In this document: in pieces, positions 8,584-16,881 of the stretch
Layout: every line of letters begins with the position of its first letter
Numbering within the stretch: position 1 is the stretch's first letter
Assembly: GCA_007571185.1 (NCBI GenBank)
Contig: RKRX01000140.1
Span: 1 to 17,508 of the forward strand
DNA length: 17,508 bases
Direction of reading: 5' to 3'
Source of the DNA: Oceanicaulis sp.
GTDB lineage: Bacteria; Pseudomonadota; Alphaproteobacteria; Caulobacterales; Maricaulaceae
Translations under genes and position numbers: made by a program
The notes under the pieces: generated by a model
Seen by the model: only the letters and a program-made list of their open reading frames with translations
Told to the model about the DNA's origin: nothing
The model's database searches: none

Positions 8584-9335
8584 ATCTCATCTCCCCCACC
8601 AGCGCCCCGCAACACATGTGCGTCGGGATAATGGGTGCGGCGCATCAGCCAGATCACACCTAGCAGATCAAACAGCCCCGCTGCAGCACGACCGATATTG
8701 GTGTATCTGGATTCTCCAGCCACGCGAGGCCGGTTGGTTACGGTCACATTGACTGTTTTATAGCCCAAATGCCTCGACAATGCAGGCAGGTAGCGATGCA
8801 GCGCGTCAAAGAAAGGTAACGCCAAGAACAGATCACGCGGCATGAGTTTCAGCCCGCACGCAGTATCGGGGCAGGCATCTCTCAGCAGAGAACAACGCAG
8901 ACCATTGGCGAAATGGGTGGCGAACCTGCGGTGGAACCCGTCGGTACGATTCATCCGACATCCGGCCACCAATCCCACCTTGTTTATCGCGTCCAAATCC
9001 ACCGCCCTGACCATGTCGATCACCGAGCGGGGATCATTCTGACCATCGCCGTCCATGGTCGCCACCCACAGCGCCCGCGCAGCAAGAAACCCGGTGCGCA
9101 ACCCTGCACTCTTGCCGGAGCGGCGAGAATGGCGGATCACCCGAACCCGTCGATCCGAGGCTTTGAGTGTTCTGAGAACGTCGATGGTGTTGTCGCCACT
9201 GCCATCGTCAACAACAATGATCTCAAAGCTTTCCAGCCCGGTTTCAAACACCTTGATCGCCTCCTTGACAACCGGCTTGATACAGGTCGCTTCATTGAAA
9301 ACGGGGATGACAATGGACAGAGCTGGCGTGGTCAT
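8580..9335 (-). CDS. GT2 glycosyltransferase, polyprenyl-phosphate sugar synthase type
   Basis: A 251-residue GT-A fold enzyme of the dolichyl-phosphate-mannose synthase/ArnC kind. It has the opening strand LSIVIPVFNE (6-15), VVDDGSGDNT (41-50), the metal-binding MDGDGQNDP (94-102), and the acceptor-side RVAGESRYTN near the C-terminus. It should transfer a nucleotide-sugar onto a polyprenyl phosphate at the inner face of the cytoplasmic membrane. There is only a weakly hydrophobic C-terminal segment (AAAGLFDLLGVIWL), so it probably attaches to the membrane without a helix pair. Its stop overlaps the GT39 start by four bases, the classical pairing of carrier-charging and carrier-using enzymes. 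The ankyrin gene ends nine bases before its ATG, suggesting one transcript. Confidence 0.88.
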   Translation of the reverse strand: MTTPALSIVIPVFNEATCIKPVVKEAIKVFETGLESFEIIVVDDGSGDNTIDVLRTLKASDRRVRVIRHSRRSGKSAGLRTGFLAARALWVATMDGDGQNDPRSVIDMVRAVDLDAINKVGLVAGCRMNRTDGFHRRFATHFANGLRCSLLRDACPDTACGLKLMPRDLFLALPFFDALHRYLPALSRHLGYKTVNVTVTNRPRVAGESRYTNIGRAAAGLFDLLGVIWLMRRTHYPDAHVLRGAGGGDEI

Positions 9336-9344
9336 GGGTGCTCG

Positions 9345-10097
9345 TCAGATTGGAGGCGACCGCACTTGGGATCGGGCATCGAGTATGGTCCTGAGGAGGC
9401 TGGACTGGAGGATGAGGTCGACGGGGAGCTTTCTATCAGGGGTGGCGACCTTCGGGTCGGCCCCAGCATCGAGCAGGGCTTGGACAATAGCTGGACTCTT
9501 GTTGAGCATTGCTACGTAGTGCAAAGGGGTGTGGCCGTCTTTGGTTCGGGGGTTTGGATCAGCCCCTGCGTCGAGCAAAGCTTGGACAATAGCTGGACTC
9601 TCGCTGAATATAGCGGGTTTATCGCTGAATGCCGCCTCGTGAAGCGGGGTCCGGCCGTCTTCGTCTCGGGAATTTGGATTGGCTCCGGCGTCGAGCAAAA
9701 CCTGCGCCACAGCAGGGGTCTCGTTGTTGCTTGCCGCCCAGTGAAGCGGGGTTTTGCCGCGTTCGTCTCGCGTCTCCACATCAGCCCCAGCATCAAGTAA
9801 GACCTGCACTACAGCAGGAGTCTTGCTTTGGTTTGCCGCAAGATGAAGCGGAGTCCAGCCGTCTTCGCATCGCGCCTCCACATCAGCCCCGACATCAAGC
9901 AAAACCTGCGCCACAGAGGGGTTGCTGTTTCCTGCCGTCCAGTGAAGCGGAGTCCTGCCGTTTTCGGTTCGCGCGTTTGGGTTTGCTCCTGCTTCTATTA
10001 GCACTTGCAACACAACAGGAGTTTCGCGGGCTAGTGCATGGCGAAGGGAAGCGAGGCCGATTTTGTCTCGGGTGTTCGGATCGGCTACAGTGATCAT
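9345..10097 (-). CDS. Ankyrin-repeat protein
   Basis: A 250-residue protein made almost wholly of about seven ankyrin repeats. The consensus is DGxTPLHxAAxxxxxPAVxQVLLDAGAD, clearest in five central copies; the first and last are degenerate. There is no signal peptide or membrane segment, so it should be cytoplasmic and work by binding another protein; the partner is unknown. Repeat five holds an extra seven residues (FSDKPAI next to FSESPAI), a small tandem duplication. No classical capping repeat is obvious at the N-terminus: the ATG sits inside what looks like a repeat (ADPNTRDKIG) and has only a weak ribosome-binding site. With the frame just upstream also ending in an ankyrin repeat, this could be the larger half of a split gene. 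Nine bases separate it from the GT2 gene. Confidence 0.85.
   Translation of the reverse strand: MITVADPNTRDKIGLASLRHALARETPVVLQVLIEAGANPNARTENGRTPLHWTAGNSNPSVAQVLLDVGADVEARCEDGWTPLHLAANQSKTPAVVQVLLDAGADVETRDERGKTPLHWAASNNETPAVAQVLLDAGANPNSRDEDGRTPLHEAAFSDKPAIFSESPAIVQALLDAGADPNPRTKDGHTPLHYVAMLNKSPAIVQALLDAGADPKVATPDRKLPVDLILQSSLLRTILDARSQVRSPPI
9420..10090 (-). repeat. Tandem ankyrin-coding DNA repeats (about 99-102-base period)
   Basis: The same DNA words recur at about 100-base steps inside the ankyrin gene. For example TTGGACAATAGCTGGACTCT appears (plus-strand reading) near 9480 and again near 9582, with GTGAAGCGG-type words marking each TPLH turn. Identity at DNA level beyond what the protein pattern needs points to fairly recent duplication or gene conversion. 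A diverged 21-base tandem copy lies at 9588-9608 and 9609-9629. Confidence 0.7.
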
Positions 10098-10122
10098 GGG
10101 AGGGTCTCTTGGGTGGGTGGGG

Positions 10123-10467
10123 CTAGCGGGACTGGGCGTTGAGCAGAGCTTGGACTATGGCTGAGCTCTTGCTGTAACGCGTAGCCAAGTGAAAAGGGGT
10201 GTGGCCGTCTCTGTCGCGGGCCTCAATGTCGGTTCTGGCTTTGGTTAAAGCGATCATGAGACTAATAGCTGATGCTGAGAGCCCCAGCAATTGTACGGTC
10301 CATTTTCTCCACCGTGTTAGCCCGATCTGACCCGCCCGGGCAATCAGAACCGGTCGGCATTGCAGCGGCATGTGCAGATATTCCGATCTGATACGGCGGG
10401 TCGGGTATTCTTCCCGGAGGCGTGCAGCTCTTTGGTATGCGGCGCAGATAAAACGCTTGGATCGCAT
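10123..10467 (-). CDS. Short membrane-anchored ankyrin protein, or N-terminal half of the split ankyrin gene
   Basis: A 114-residue frame. Residues 1 to about 55 are very basic; then follows one hydrophobic stretch (VQLLGLSASAISLMIAL) that could be a membrane helix, then a single ankyrin repeat (ARDRDGHTPFHLATRY...AIVQALLNA) and the stop. I chose the ATG at 10467; a GTG at 10476 is in frame. No good ribosome-binding site is visible for either. The next ankyrin frame starts 26 bases downstream in another frame, and that frame stays open upstream across the stop. One frameshift would therefore join the two into a single anchored repeat protein. It is either a genuine small gene or the front half of a broken one. 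It diverges from the radical SAM gene. Confidence 0.45.
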   Translation of the reverse strand: MRSKRFICAAYQRAARLREEYPTRRIRSEYLHMPLQCRPVLIARAGQIGLTRWRKWTVQLLGLSASAISLMIALTKARTDIEARDRDGHTPFHLATRYSKSSAIVQALLNAQSR

Positions 10468-10535
10468 TGAGACCACGTCCGGCTCACCTTAGCTTCTGCG
10501 GTCGATATTGGACAGTGAACACGGAGAGCACAGAC

Positions 10536-11498
10536 ATGTCGAGTTCTTTACAAACCTCGCTAAAATTCCAAGATCCGCATGTCACCGCCAATGGCAAGCC
10601 CCGCGCTGTTGTGCCTTTTGATCGCCTCAAGACGCTATGGTTCAACACTGGTACGTTGTGCAATATCGAGTGTGTGAACTGTTATATCTTGAGTTCACCG
10701 GTCAATGATGCGCTGGTCTATCTGACCGAAGCCGATGTGACCGCCCATCTTGATGAAATCGACGCGCTGGGTCTGCATCTGCTGGAAATAGGTTTTACTG
10801 GCGGTGAACCGTATATGAACCCCGCCATGAACAGGTTGACCGAACTGGCCCTTCTACGCGGTCACCGTGTGCTGATACTGACCAACGCCATGAAACCAAT
10901 GATGCGCCCGCACGTGCAGGCTGATCTTCTGGCGCTTCAAGATCGTTTCGGAGACCGGATCGAAATACGCGTGAGCCTTGATCATTATACCGCCCGGCGT
11001 CACGACGCTGAGCGTGGTCTGGACGGATTTAAGGCTACCCTTGAAGGCTTGTCGTGGTTGGCCCGAAACGGTTTCACCCTGTCGGTGGCTGGTCGGTCGA
11101 TCTGGGACGAAAGCGATGTTGAAACAAGAGCGGGTTTCGCAGCGCTCTTTGACTCGTTAGAGGTGAACATCCCGTGTGAAGATCCCGCTCGTCTGGTGAT
11201 CTTCCCAGAGATGGATGAAACGGGCGATCCGCCTGAAATCACGACCGCCTGCTGGAACATTCTGGACAAAAACCCTAAGGAAATCATGTGTTCACACTCG
11301 CGTATGGTGGTCAAACGTCGGGGTGCGGATCGAACCGCTGTTATCGCCTGCACGCTCCTGCCCTATGAAACCGAGTTTGAGTTGTCTTCCACGCTGGAAG
11401 ACAGCCTTCGACCGGTGTCCCTGAACCACAAATACTGCGCCCAATTCTGTGTTCTGGGCGGCGCCAGCTGTTCGGTTGAGCACGGTGGATGCGCCTAA
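10536..11498 (+). CDS. Radical SAM protein with Cys-rich C-terminus, function unknown
   Basis: A 320-residue radical SAM enzyme. C-x3-C-x2-C at Cys42, Cys46 and Cys49 ([11 protein letters not shown]) should bind the catalytic 4Fe-4S cluster, and TGGEP (88-92) contacts SAM. The C-terminal third holds seven more cysteines (239, 252, 272, 301, 305, 312, 319), a pattern suggesting one or two auxiliary Fe-S clusters as in SPASM/twitch enzymes, though the spacing is not a textbook SPASM motif. Auxiliary clusters are usual in enzymes that modify peptides or small substrates, but no precursor peptide is seen nearby. The ATG at 10536 has GGAGAG seven bases upstream; an upstream in-frame start at 10467 would overlap the ankyrin start and is less likely. 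Its stop overlaps that of gatB on the other strand. Substrate not recognised. Confidence 0.85.
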   Translation: MSSSLQTSLKFQDPHVTANGKPRAVVPFDRLKTLWFNTGTLCNIECVNCYILSSPVNDALVYLTEADVTAHLDEIDALGLHLLEIGFTGGEPYMNPAMNRLTELALLRGHRVLILTNAMKPMMRPHVQADLLALQDRFGDRIEIRVSLDHYTARRHDAERGLDGFKATLEGLSWLARNGFTLSVAGRSIWDESDVETRAGFAALFDSLEVNIPCEDPARLVIFPEMDETGDPPEITTACWNILDKNPKEIMCSHSRMVVKRRGADRTAVIACTLLPYETEFELSSTLEDSLRPVSLNHKYCAQFCVLGGASCSVEHGGCA

Positions 11499-12991
11499 TC
11501 GAGAAGTTTCTTGGCGAGAATCTCATTGACCGCCTGAGGATTGGCTTTTCCGCCCATGGCTTTCATCACCTGGCCCACAAACCAACCCATGGCCTTGGGC
11601 TTTTGCCTGACCTTCCGGGCTTGTTCGGTGTTCGCCGTAATCAGTTCGTCGATCACTTTCTCGATGGCGCCGGTGTCGGTGACCTGCTTCATGCCATGCT
11701 CTTCAACCACTTGCGCCGGATCTCCACCCTCATTCCAGATAATGTCAAACACATCCTTGGCGATCTTGCCTGAAATGACGCCATCCTTGATCAGGCTGAC
11801 AATTCCACCTAGCTGATCAGGACTGACGGGACTTTCAGCAATACCCAAGCCTTCCTTGTTCAGACGACCGAAGAGTTCGTTATTGACCCAGTTTGCAGCC
11901 AGTTTGGGATCACGACCCTCAAGAACTTGCTCGAAATAATCGGCGCGGTCCTTATCAGCGACCAGTACCGAGGCGTCGTATTCTGAAAGGCCCAGTTTTT
12001 CTACAAAGCGCTTGCGCTTTTGCGCCGGCAATTCAGGTAAATTGGCTTTAAGCTCATCGATAAAACTCTGCTCGAGCTCCAGCGGCGGCAAATCAGGATC
12101 GGGGAAATAACGATAGTCATGCGCGTCTTCCTTGGAACGCATAGAGCGGGTCGCTCCGGCGTTGGCGTCAAACAGGCGCGTTTCTTGATTGATTTTGCCA
12201 CCATCTTCAATGATATTAACTTGACGTTGCGCTTCATATTCGATAGCCTGCATAATGAAACGCAGCGAGTTCACGTTCTTGATTTCACAGCGCGTACCCA
12301 GATGCTCAAGTGAGTCAGTGTCGATGAATTTTTCGTACTGGCTGGGGCGGCAGACCGAAACATTTACATCAGCGCGCAGCTGGCCCTTTTCCATGTCTCC
12401 ATCACAGGTGTCAAGATAACGCAAAACAGTACGCAGGGTGCGCACATAAGCCGCCGCATCGCCCGGTGTGCGTACATGGGGGCGAGACACGATCTCCATC
12501 AGCGCCACCCCGGACCGGTTCAGGTCCACATAGGTGGCGTCGGGATCAAGATCATGAATGGATTTGCCTGCATCCTGTTCCAGATGCAAACGCTCAATAC
12601 CCACCTTAAAGATAGTCCCGTCATTGCGCTCGCACTCAATTTCGCCCTCTCCCACAATCGGATGGGCGAACTGGCTGATCTGATATCCCTGGGGCAGATC
12701 GGGATAGAAATAGTTCTTCCGGTCAAACCGTGAGAAGGCGTTGATCCGGGCGTTCAGACCCAGCCCCGTACGCACCGCCTGGGCCACGCAGGCCCTGTTG
12801 AGCACCGGCAGCATACCGGGCATGCCCGCATCCACCAAGCTGACTAAGGTGTTGGGTTCGGCGCCGAAGGCCGCTGCCGCGCCTGAAAACAGCTTGGCAT
12901 TCGATTTGACCTGGGCGTGCACCTCCATCCCGATAACGATTTCCCAATCGCCCGTAGCGCCGTTAATGATATAGGTGTGCTTATCGCTCAT
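11495..12991 (-). CDS. gatB: Asp-tRNA(Asn)/Glu-tRNA(Gln) amidotransferase subunit B
   Basis: The tRNA-binding and kinase-like subunit of GatCAB. It phosphorylates the side chain of mischarged Glu-tRNA(Gln) (or Asp-tRNA(Asn)) and lets it take ammonia delivered from GatA. The 498-residue length is usual. It opens with the cradle domain ([11 protein letters not shown], then [19 protein letters not shown] and RADVNVSV) and ends with the helical and YqeY-like tail domain ([13 protein letters not shown]). It is the last gene of the gat operon, 75 bases after a small membrane-protein gene. Its TAG stop overlaps the TAA of the convergent radical SAM gene, so neither transcript has room for its own terminator between them. 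Confidence 0.97.
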   Translation of the reverse strand: MSDKHTYIINGATGDWEIVIGMEVHAQVKSNAKLFSGAAAAFGAEPNTLVSLVDAGMPGMLPVLNRACVAQAVRTGLGLNARINAFSRFDRKNYFYPDLPQGYQISQFAHPIVGEGEIECERNDGTIFKVGIERLHLEQDAGKSIHDLDPDATYVDLNRSGVALMEIVSRPHVRTPGDAAAYVRTLRTVLRYLDTCDGDMEKGQLRADVNVSVCRPSQYEKFIDTDSLEHLGTRCEIKNVNSLRFIMQAIEYEAQRQVNIIEDGGKINQETRLFDANAGATRSMRSKEDAHDYRYFPDPDLPPLELEQSFIDELKANLPELPAQKRKRFVEKLGLSEYDASVLVADKDRADYFEQVLEGRDPKLAANWVNNELFGRLNKEGLGIAESPVSPDQLGGIVSLIKDGVISGKIAKDVFDIIWNEGGDPAQVVEEHGMKQVTDTGAIEKVIDELITANTEQARKVRQKPKAMGWFVGQVMKAMGGKANPQAVNEILAKKLLD

Positions 12992-13011
12992 GACGGTTTC
13001 TCTGTCTCAAC

Positions 13012-13033
13012 CCACCTGGCGCGCCCCGGGTGG
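13012..13033. other. GC-rich hairpin just upstream of gatB
   Basis: CCACCTGG (13012-13019) and CCGGGTGG (13026-13033) form an 8-pair stem with one T-G pair and a six-base loop. In the gatB-sense transcript that pair becomes an A-C mismatch. There is no T-run, so it does not look like a terminator. It lies about 20 bases before the gatB ATG and might affect mRNA stability or translation. Confidence 0.3.
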
Positions 13034-13066
13034 AATGATCATGCTTTCTGTTTCATGTATAGGTTC

Positions 13067-13321
13067 TCACGCCGGATCATCCGCATCGGTCTGTCTTTCC
13101 TGGGCGGATGTTTTGCGCTCATGTTCAGCCGCCCTTCGATCAAGTGAACGTTTCAACCGAGTGAAAAAGATTACATTCATCATCCCGATTACACCTGTCA
13201 TCAACAGTGTAAGTCCCACCGCTGTCTGCATACCGCCCTCTCCCAACCGGCCGGATGCTAGAAGCGCGCCGAGAATAGTGATCAGGCCGAAGACGAGCAT
13301 GAAAAGGCGGGAGAACGGCAT
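13067..13321 (-). CDS. Small membrane protein inside the gat operon
   Basis: An 84-residue protein of unknown function. Two hydrophobic segments (LFMLVFGLITILGALLASG and TAVGLTLLMTGVIGMMNVIFF) should form a membrane hairpin, followed by a highly charged, basic-acidic tail. The ATG at 13321 overlaps the gatA stop (TGATG) and has GGTGGGG a few bases before it, a good sign of translational coupling; a GTG at 13330 is also in frame. It sits between gatA and gatB, so it is transcribed with an essential operon. I recognise no family. It could be a lineage-specific passenger. Confidence 0.6.
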   Translation of the reverse strand: MPFSRLFMLVFGLITILGALLASGRLGEGGMQTAVGLTLLMTGVIGMMNVIFFTRLKRSLDRRAAEHERKTSAQERQTDADDPA

Positions 13322-14802
13322 CAGCCCCACCAGATATCTGGTTTATCCACGAAATCTGCGGCGGTTTCCAAGGCGCCTCCCACGGCAAACAGGGTCTCTT
13401 CATCAAGGGCTCTTGTCATGACCTGCAGGCCCAGCGGCAAGCCGTCGGGATCAAGCCCTGCCGGCACACTCATCGCTGGGATGCCGGCGATATTGGCGGT
13501 CGCGGTGAAGATGTCGTTAAGATACATTTCAATCGGGTCCGCATTCTTTTTCGATCCAATGGCAAAAGCCGCACCGGGGGTGGTGGGTGTCAGGATAGCG
13601 TCCACATTGGCAAAAACCTGGTTGAAGTCCTCCAGGATTTTCCGGCGCACTTTTAGAGCTTTGAGATAATAGGCGTCATAATAGCCCGCGCTGAGAACAT
13701 AGGCGCCAATCAGAATGCGGCGCTGGACCTCGTTTCCAAATCCGGCGCTGCGAGTGCGTTCATAGGTATCGGTCAGGTTTTCGCCTTCCATACGCAGGCC
13801 AAAACGCATGCCGTCATAGCGCGCCAGATTGGACGAGGCTTCCGCCGGTGCGATGATGTAATAGGCCGGCAGAGCATATCGCGTCATCGGTAGGGAGACC
13901 TCAGTGATTTCAGCGCCCTGCTCTTTCAGCCATTGCGCCCCCTTCTCCCACAGAGCGTTGATCCCGGGCGGCATGCCGTCCATACGATACTCCCCGGGAA
14001 TGCCGATCCTCAATCTTTTCACGCCACGCGACACGGCTGAGACCATGTCAGGCGCCGCGCCGGGTAAGGATGTGGAATCCTCGGGGTCGTGACCGCTCAT
14101 GACCTGGGTCAGCAAAGCAGCGTCTTTCACCGTTTTTCCGAAAGCACCAGGATGATCAAGCGAACTGGCGAACGCCACTACACCCCGGCGCGAGCAACGA
14201 CCATAAGTAGGTTTGACGCCCACAAGGCCGGTGAAAGAAGCGGGTTGTCGGATCGAACCGCCGGTATCGGTGCCTGTGGCGCCGTAGGAGACGCCCGCGG
14301 CCAGCGCCGCTGCAGAACCGCTTGAGGAACCGCCTGGCGTCAAGTTTTCCTCTGAACCTCTGGCTCGCCAGGGGTTGATCACCGGACCCGTGGCGGCGGT
14401 TTCGCCGGAGGATCCCATAGCGAATTCATCCATGGAGGTTTTGCCGAAGAAGATCGCACCGGCATCCCACAGCTTCCTAGTGACGGTGGATTCATATTCG
14501 GGCCTGAAACCTTTGAGGATATTGGAGCTAGCGGTGGTCTCCACACCACGCACCGCAAACAAATCCTTAATGGCGATGGGCGCACCCTCCAGAACACCCG
14601 ACTTACCCGCCGCCCGACGGGCGTCAGAGGATCTGGCCATCCCCACAGCTCTCTCGCCATCAATGCAGGTGAAGCAGTTTAACGCCCCTTGGGCGGATTC
14701 TGCGGCGCTTATAGTCGCTTCGGTGACTTCCACAGCAGAGAAATCTCTTCTTTCAAGACCTTCAAGAACGTCAAAGAGAGAGAGTCCAGTCAATTCGGTC
14801 AT
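13321..14802 (-). CDS. gatA: Asp-tRNA(Asn)/Glu-tRNA(Gln) amidotransferase subunit A
   Basis: The amidase subunit of GatCAB: it hydrolyses glutamine and sends ammonia to GatB. The amidase signature is complete. Catalytic Lys79 (PIAIKDLF), the cis-serine Ser159 in [16 protein letters not shown] and the nucleophile Ser183 in [12 protein letters not shown] form the Ser-cisSer-Lys triad at the usual spacing. The 493-residue length is typical. It starts five bases after the gatC stop and ends overlapping the next small gene. Confidence 0.98.
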   Translation of the reverse strand: MTELTGLSLFDVLEGLERRDFSAVEVTEATISAAESAQGALNCFTCIDGERAVGMARSSDARRAAGKSGVLEGAPIAIKDLFAVRGVETTASSNILKGFRPEYESTVTRKLWDAGAIFFGKTSMDEFAMGSSGETAATGPVINPWRARGSEENLTPGGSSSGSAAALAAGVSYGATGTDTGGSIRQPASFTGLVGVKPTYGRCSRRGVVAFASSLDHPGAFGKTVKDAALLTQVMSGHDPEDSTSLPGAAPDMVSAVSRGVKRLRIGIPGEYRMDGMPPGINALWEKGAQWLKEQGAEITEVSLPMTRYALPAYYIIAPAEASSNLARYDGMRFGLRMEGENLTDTYERTRSAGFGNEVQRRILIGAYVLSAGYYDAYYLKALKVRRKILEDFNQVFANVDAILTPTTPGAAFAIGSKKNADPIEMYLNDIFTATANIAGIPAMSVPAGLDPDGLPLGLQVMTRALDEETLFAVGGALETAADFVDKPDIWWG

Positions 14803-14807
14803 GGAAT

Positions 14808-15095
14808 CTACTCCACGCTCCTGGGAACCACAAAGAAGCCCTCTTCAGCTTTCGGCGCGTTTTTCAGGATCTCGTCACGCCTGCCGCCATCAGTCACATC
14901 ATCGGCACGCTGAAGAAGCGGGGTCTGAATCGGGGTGGTCATCGGCGCCACATCCTTCACATCGACTTCATTGAGTTGCTCAACCCAATCCAGAATGCTG
15001 TTAAGTTCTCCGGTGAGTGATTCCAGCCGGTCGGTCGGTTCGGTAAGGCGCACCAAACGTGCAATGCGCCGGACGTCTTCCTGGGTTACAGACAT
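14808..15095 (-). CDS. gatC: Asp-tRNA(Asn)/Glu-tRNA(Gln) amidotransferase subunit C
   Basis: The small 95-residue subunit that wraps round GatA and GatB and stabilises the complex. Typical features are the opening [12 protein letters not shown], the central [15 protein letters not shown], the [14 protein letters not shown] linker, and the end [18 protein letters not shown] chose the ATG at 15095 (MSVTQEDV), which matches family starts, with GGAG ten bases upstream; the longer start at 15116 adds seven residues not seen in the family. First gene of the gat operon, divergent from ruvX. Having GatCAB implies the host makes Gln-tRNA and/or Asn-tRNA indirectly. Confidence 0.95.
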   Translation of the reverse strand: MSVTQEDVRRIARLVRLTEPTDRLESLTGELNSILDWVEQLNEVDVKDVAPMTTPIQTPLLQRADDVTDGGRRDEILKNAPKAEEGFFVVPRSVE

Positions 15096-15288
15096 GGGCG
15101 ACAAGCTCCAGGTCAAGAGATTGGATCATGAATGGGACGGGTACCAACGCCTGCCCAACGATGCAAGCAAACAGGCAGCGCCCGAGTGTGGCGCATACGT
15201 ACGCAATGGCGATGCCTGGCCACGGCTCAACCCGCGCCACGCCGGTTCAAACATCAGGAAACACTTTTCACAACGGACAGAGCAGCGT
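15096..15288. promoter_or_regulatory. Divergent gatC/ruvX intergenic region
   Basis: This 193-base gap must hold the start signals for the gat operon on the minus strand and for ruvX on the plus strand. I could not pick convincing -35/-10 pairs for either. No gene, repeat or strong hairpin is seen. Confidence 0.4.
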
Positions 15289-15786
15289 ATGTGCTACCCA
15301 ATGCTGTTCTCAGATCCCGCTCACCTGCCCGATGGACCGCTGATGGCGATCGATCCGGGAGCAAAAACCCTTGGGGTGGCGGTCTCCAATTCCTCACGCA
15401 CGCTGGTGATGCCGCTGACCACGATTCAGCGGGTGAAATTCATATTGGATGCTCAGATCCTGCTGACGCTCTATGATGAGCGTGGGTGCGCGGGATTGGT
15501 TGTCGGGCTGCCTTTGCACATGAATGGCGCGTATGGTCGGCGCGCCCAATCTTCACGCTCCTTCATCACCAATCTTCTGCGAATTCGGGACTTACCTGTC
15601 GTCTGTCAGGATGAACGTTTGAGTACATTCACAGCCATCCAGTCGCTGGCTGAGTCCGGGATCAGGCCCTCTCGCCGCAAGGATGATGTGGATGCGCAGG
15701 CCGCCGCCGTTATCTTGGAGGCCGCCATTGACCGGATCCATCAGAACCTTCAACTCACCTCACTTGATGACGGAACATCGAGATGA
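15289..15786 (+). CDS. ruvX: Putative pre-16S rRNA nuclease / Holliday junction resolvase RuvX (YqgF)
   Basis: An RNase H-fold nuclease that trims the 5' end of 16S rRNA precursor and has been linked to Holliday-junction resolution. The family pattern is clear: AIDPGAKTLGVAVS (first catalytic Asp), GLVVGLPLHMNG, QDERLSTFTA (second acidic site) and KDDVDAQAAAVILE (final Asp). With the ATG at 15289 it is 165 residues, slightly longer than most because of an N-terminal lead and a C-terminal tail. A second ATG at 15301 is equally possible, as no good ribosome-binding site precedes either. Its TGA overlaps the ATG of the permease downstream (ATGA). Confidence 0.9.
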   Translation: MCYPMLFSDPAHLPDGPLMAIDPGAKTLGVAVSNSSRTLVMPLTTIQRVKFILDAQILLTLYDERGCAGLVVGLPLHMNGAYGRRAQSSRSFITNLLRIRDLPVVCQDERLSTFTAIQSLAESGIRPSRRKDDVDAQAAAVILEAAIDRIHQNLQLTSLDDGTSR

Positions 15787-16697
15787 ACGCCGCCGCCGCC
15801 CTGATCCCGATTTTTGGTGTTATCGCGTTAGGTTGGCTGCTGCGCAGGAGTAAACAGGTTCACAAGGATCTCTGGGCCGGGGTCAACACGCTGTCCTACA
15901 GGGCGCTGTTGCCCGCCCTGTTGTTTTCGACAATTTCCCGAGCTGACTATGCGGGATTGTCCGCCGGACCATTCCTGATCGCAGTGACACTGGGCTTTGC
16001 GATGATGGGGGTCATCGCTTTCGCGTTCAAACCTCTACCCGTGGACGGGCCAGCCTATACCAGCCTGTTTCAGGGCGCAGTGCGCTGGAACGGTTTTGTG
16101 CTTCTGGCGCTGGCGAGCTCGGCATTCGGAGCTGAAGGCGGGGCGCTCGCTGCGCTGGTGTTTGCACCCGCTGTGCCACTGGTCAATGTCATGTGCGTAG
16201 CGGTTTTGACCCTGTGGGGCGCCAGCGAGGTTAAACCTGATGCGCGCCGTGTCGCCATGCGCATTTTGACAAACCCGCTGATTCTCGCCTGCCTGGCGGG
16301 AGCAGTCTGCAACGGGCTCGGACTGTTTCAAGCCGGGGCTATTGCAGACACTGTGGCGCTGATGGGACGCGCTGCGCTTCCTCTGATCCTGCTCGCCATC
16401 GGTGCAGGTCTGGACTTCTCGGCTTTGCGGGCCTCTCCTGCGCTTCTAGGTTTGGCTGTCATGCTCAAACTGGTGATTGCACCTATGGTGTTTCTCGCTC
16501 TGGGACATGCCCTCGGCGTGGAAGGGGTTCCACTGGCGCTTCTAGTTGCTATCGGCGCCACGCCGGGTGCGGCGGGAGCATATGTGCTTGCTGCGGAAAT
16601 GGGCGGAGATGCACGCCTGATGGCAGGACATGTGACCGCCACCACCTTGCTGGCCTTCATCGCCATGCCCTTCTGGATATGGGTGGCGGGCGGATGA
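15783..16697 (+). CDS. AEC-family permease
   Basis: A 304-residue inner-membrane transporter of the auxin efflux carrier (AEC) family. It has about ten hydrophobic helices in two halves, opening with ALIPIFGVIALGWLLRRS and with the family's LLPALLFSTIS segment. The second half contains ATPGAAGAYVLAAEMGGD, the conserved region near the helix break in the transport core. Bacterial members carry small organic acids; the substrate here is unknown. Coupled to ruvX by ATGA. Its own stop also overlaps a following ATG (ATGA), pointing to a third gene that has been lost. Confidence 0.9.
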   Translation: MNAAAALIPIFGVIALGWLLRRSKQVHKDLWAGVNTLSYRALLPALLFSTISRADYAGLSAGPFLIAVTLGFAMMGVIAFAFKPLPVDGPAYTSLFQGAVRWNGFVLLALASSAFGAEGGALAALVFAPAVPLVNVMCVAVLTLWGASEVKPDARRVAMRILTNPLILACLAGAVCNGLGLFQAGAIADTVALMGRAALPLILLAIGAGLDFSALRASPALLGLAVMLKLVIAPMVFLALGHALGVEGVPLALLVAIGATPGAAGAYVLAAEMGGDARLMAGHVTATTLLAFIAMPFWIWVAGG

Positions 16698-16813
16698 CCT
16701 TGATCGTCATTGACATCCTCGCGCCGGTTGCCACCGTCACTGGAATGAACTGGATACCTCTAAAACCCGACACCTGCGCCCAATGTTCATCCATTTCAAG
16801 GGCCAGAGACTAG
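16694..16813 (+). pseudogene. Truncated start of an enoyl-CoA hydratase-like gene
   Basis: A 39-codon frame begins at an ATG that overlaps the AEC permease stop, as expected for a real coupled gene. Its first 16 residues, MTLIVIDILAPVATVT, look like the opening strands of crotonase-family proteins, which normally continue with LNRP and NA. From about 16742 on the match is lost and the frame enters the inverted-repeat element, ending at TAG 16811-16813. I infer a gene cut off by an insertion or deletion. The match is short, so the family call is tentative. Confidence 0.45.
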
Positions 16814-16881
16814 AAAAATAGAGACTTAGCAGTGACCTCACATTAACCGCTCAGTCGAAATGAGAGTTTTTAGAGGTGTCC
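16752..16881. mobile_element. 130-base element with 14-base inverted repeats (MITE-like or IS remnant)
   Basis: GGATACCTCTAAAA (16752-16765) is mirrored by TTTTAGAGGTGTCC (16868-16881), that is GGACACCTCTAAAA on the other strand: 13 of 14 bases match. The 102 bases between have no meaningful open frame. No target-site duplication is evident. It lies exactly between a truncated gene on the left and a transposase remnant on the right, so it is either a small non-autonomous element or the two ends of an IS that lost its middle. I do not recognise the family. Confidence 0.5.

Noticed and set aside
8913..9800. Plus-strand frame with apparent internal repeats opposite the ankyrin gene
   Set aside because: Its repeats merely mirror the ankyrin DNA repeats, and it also runs across the end of the GT2 gene.
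14935..15288. Longer RuvX with a 118-residue N-terminal extension
   Set aside because: The extension is antisense to gatC and intergenic DNA and has no RuvX-like sequence; the family start fits 15289 or 15301.
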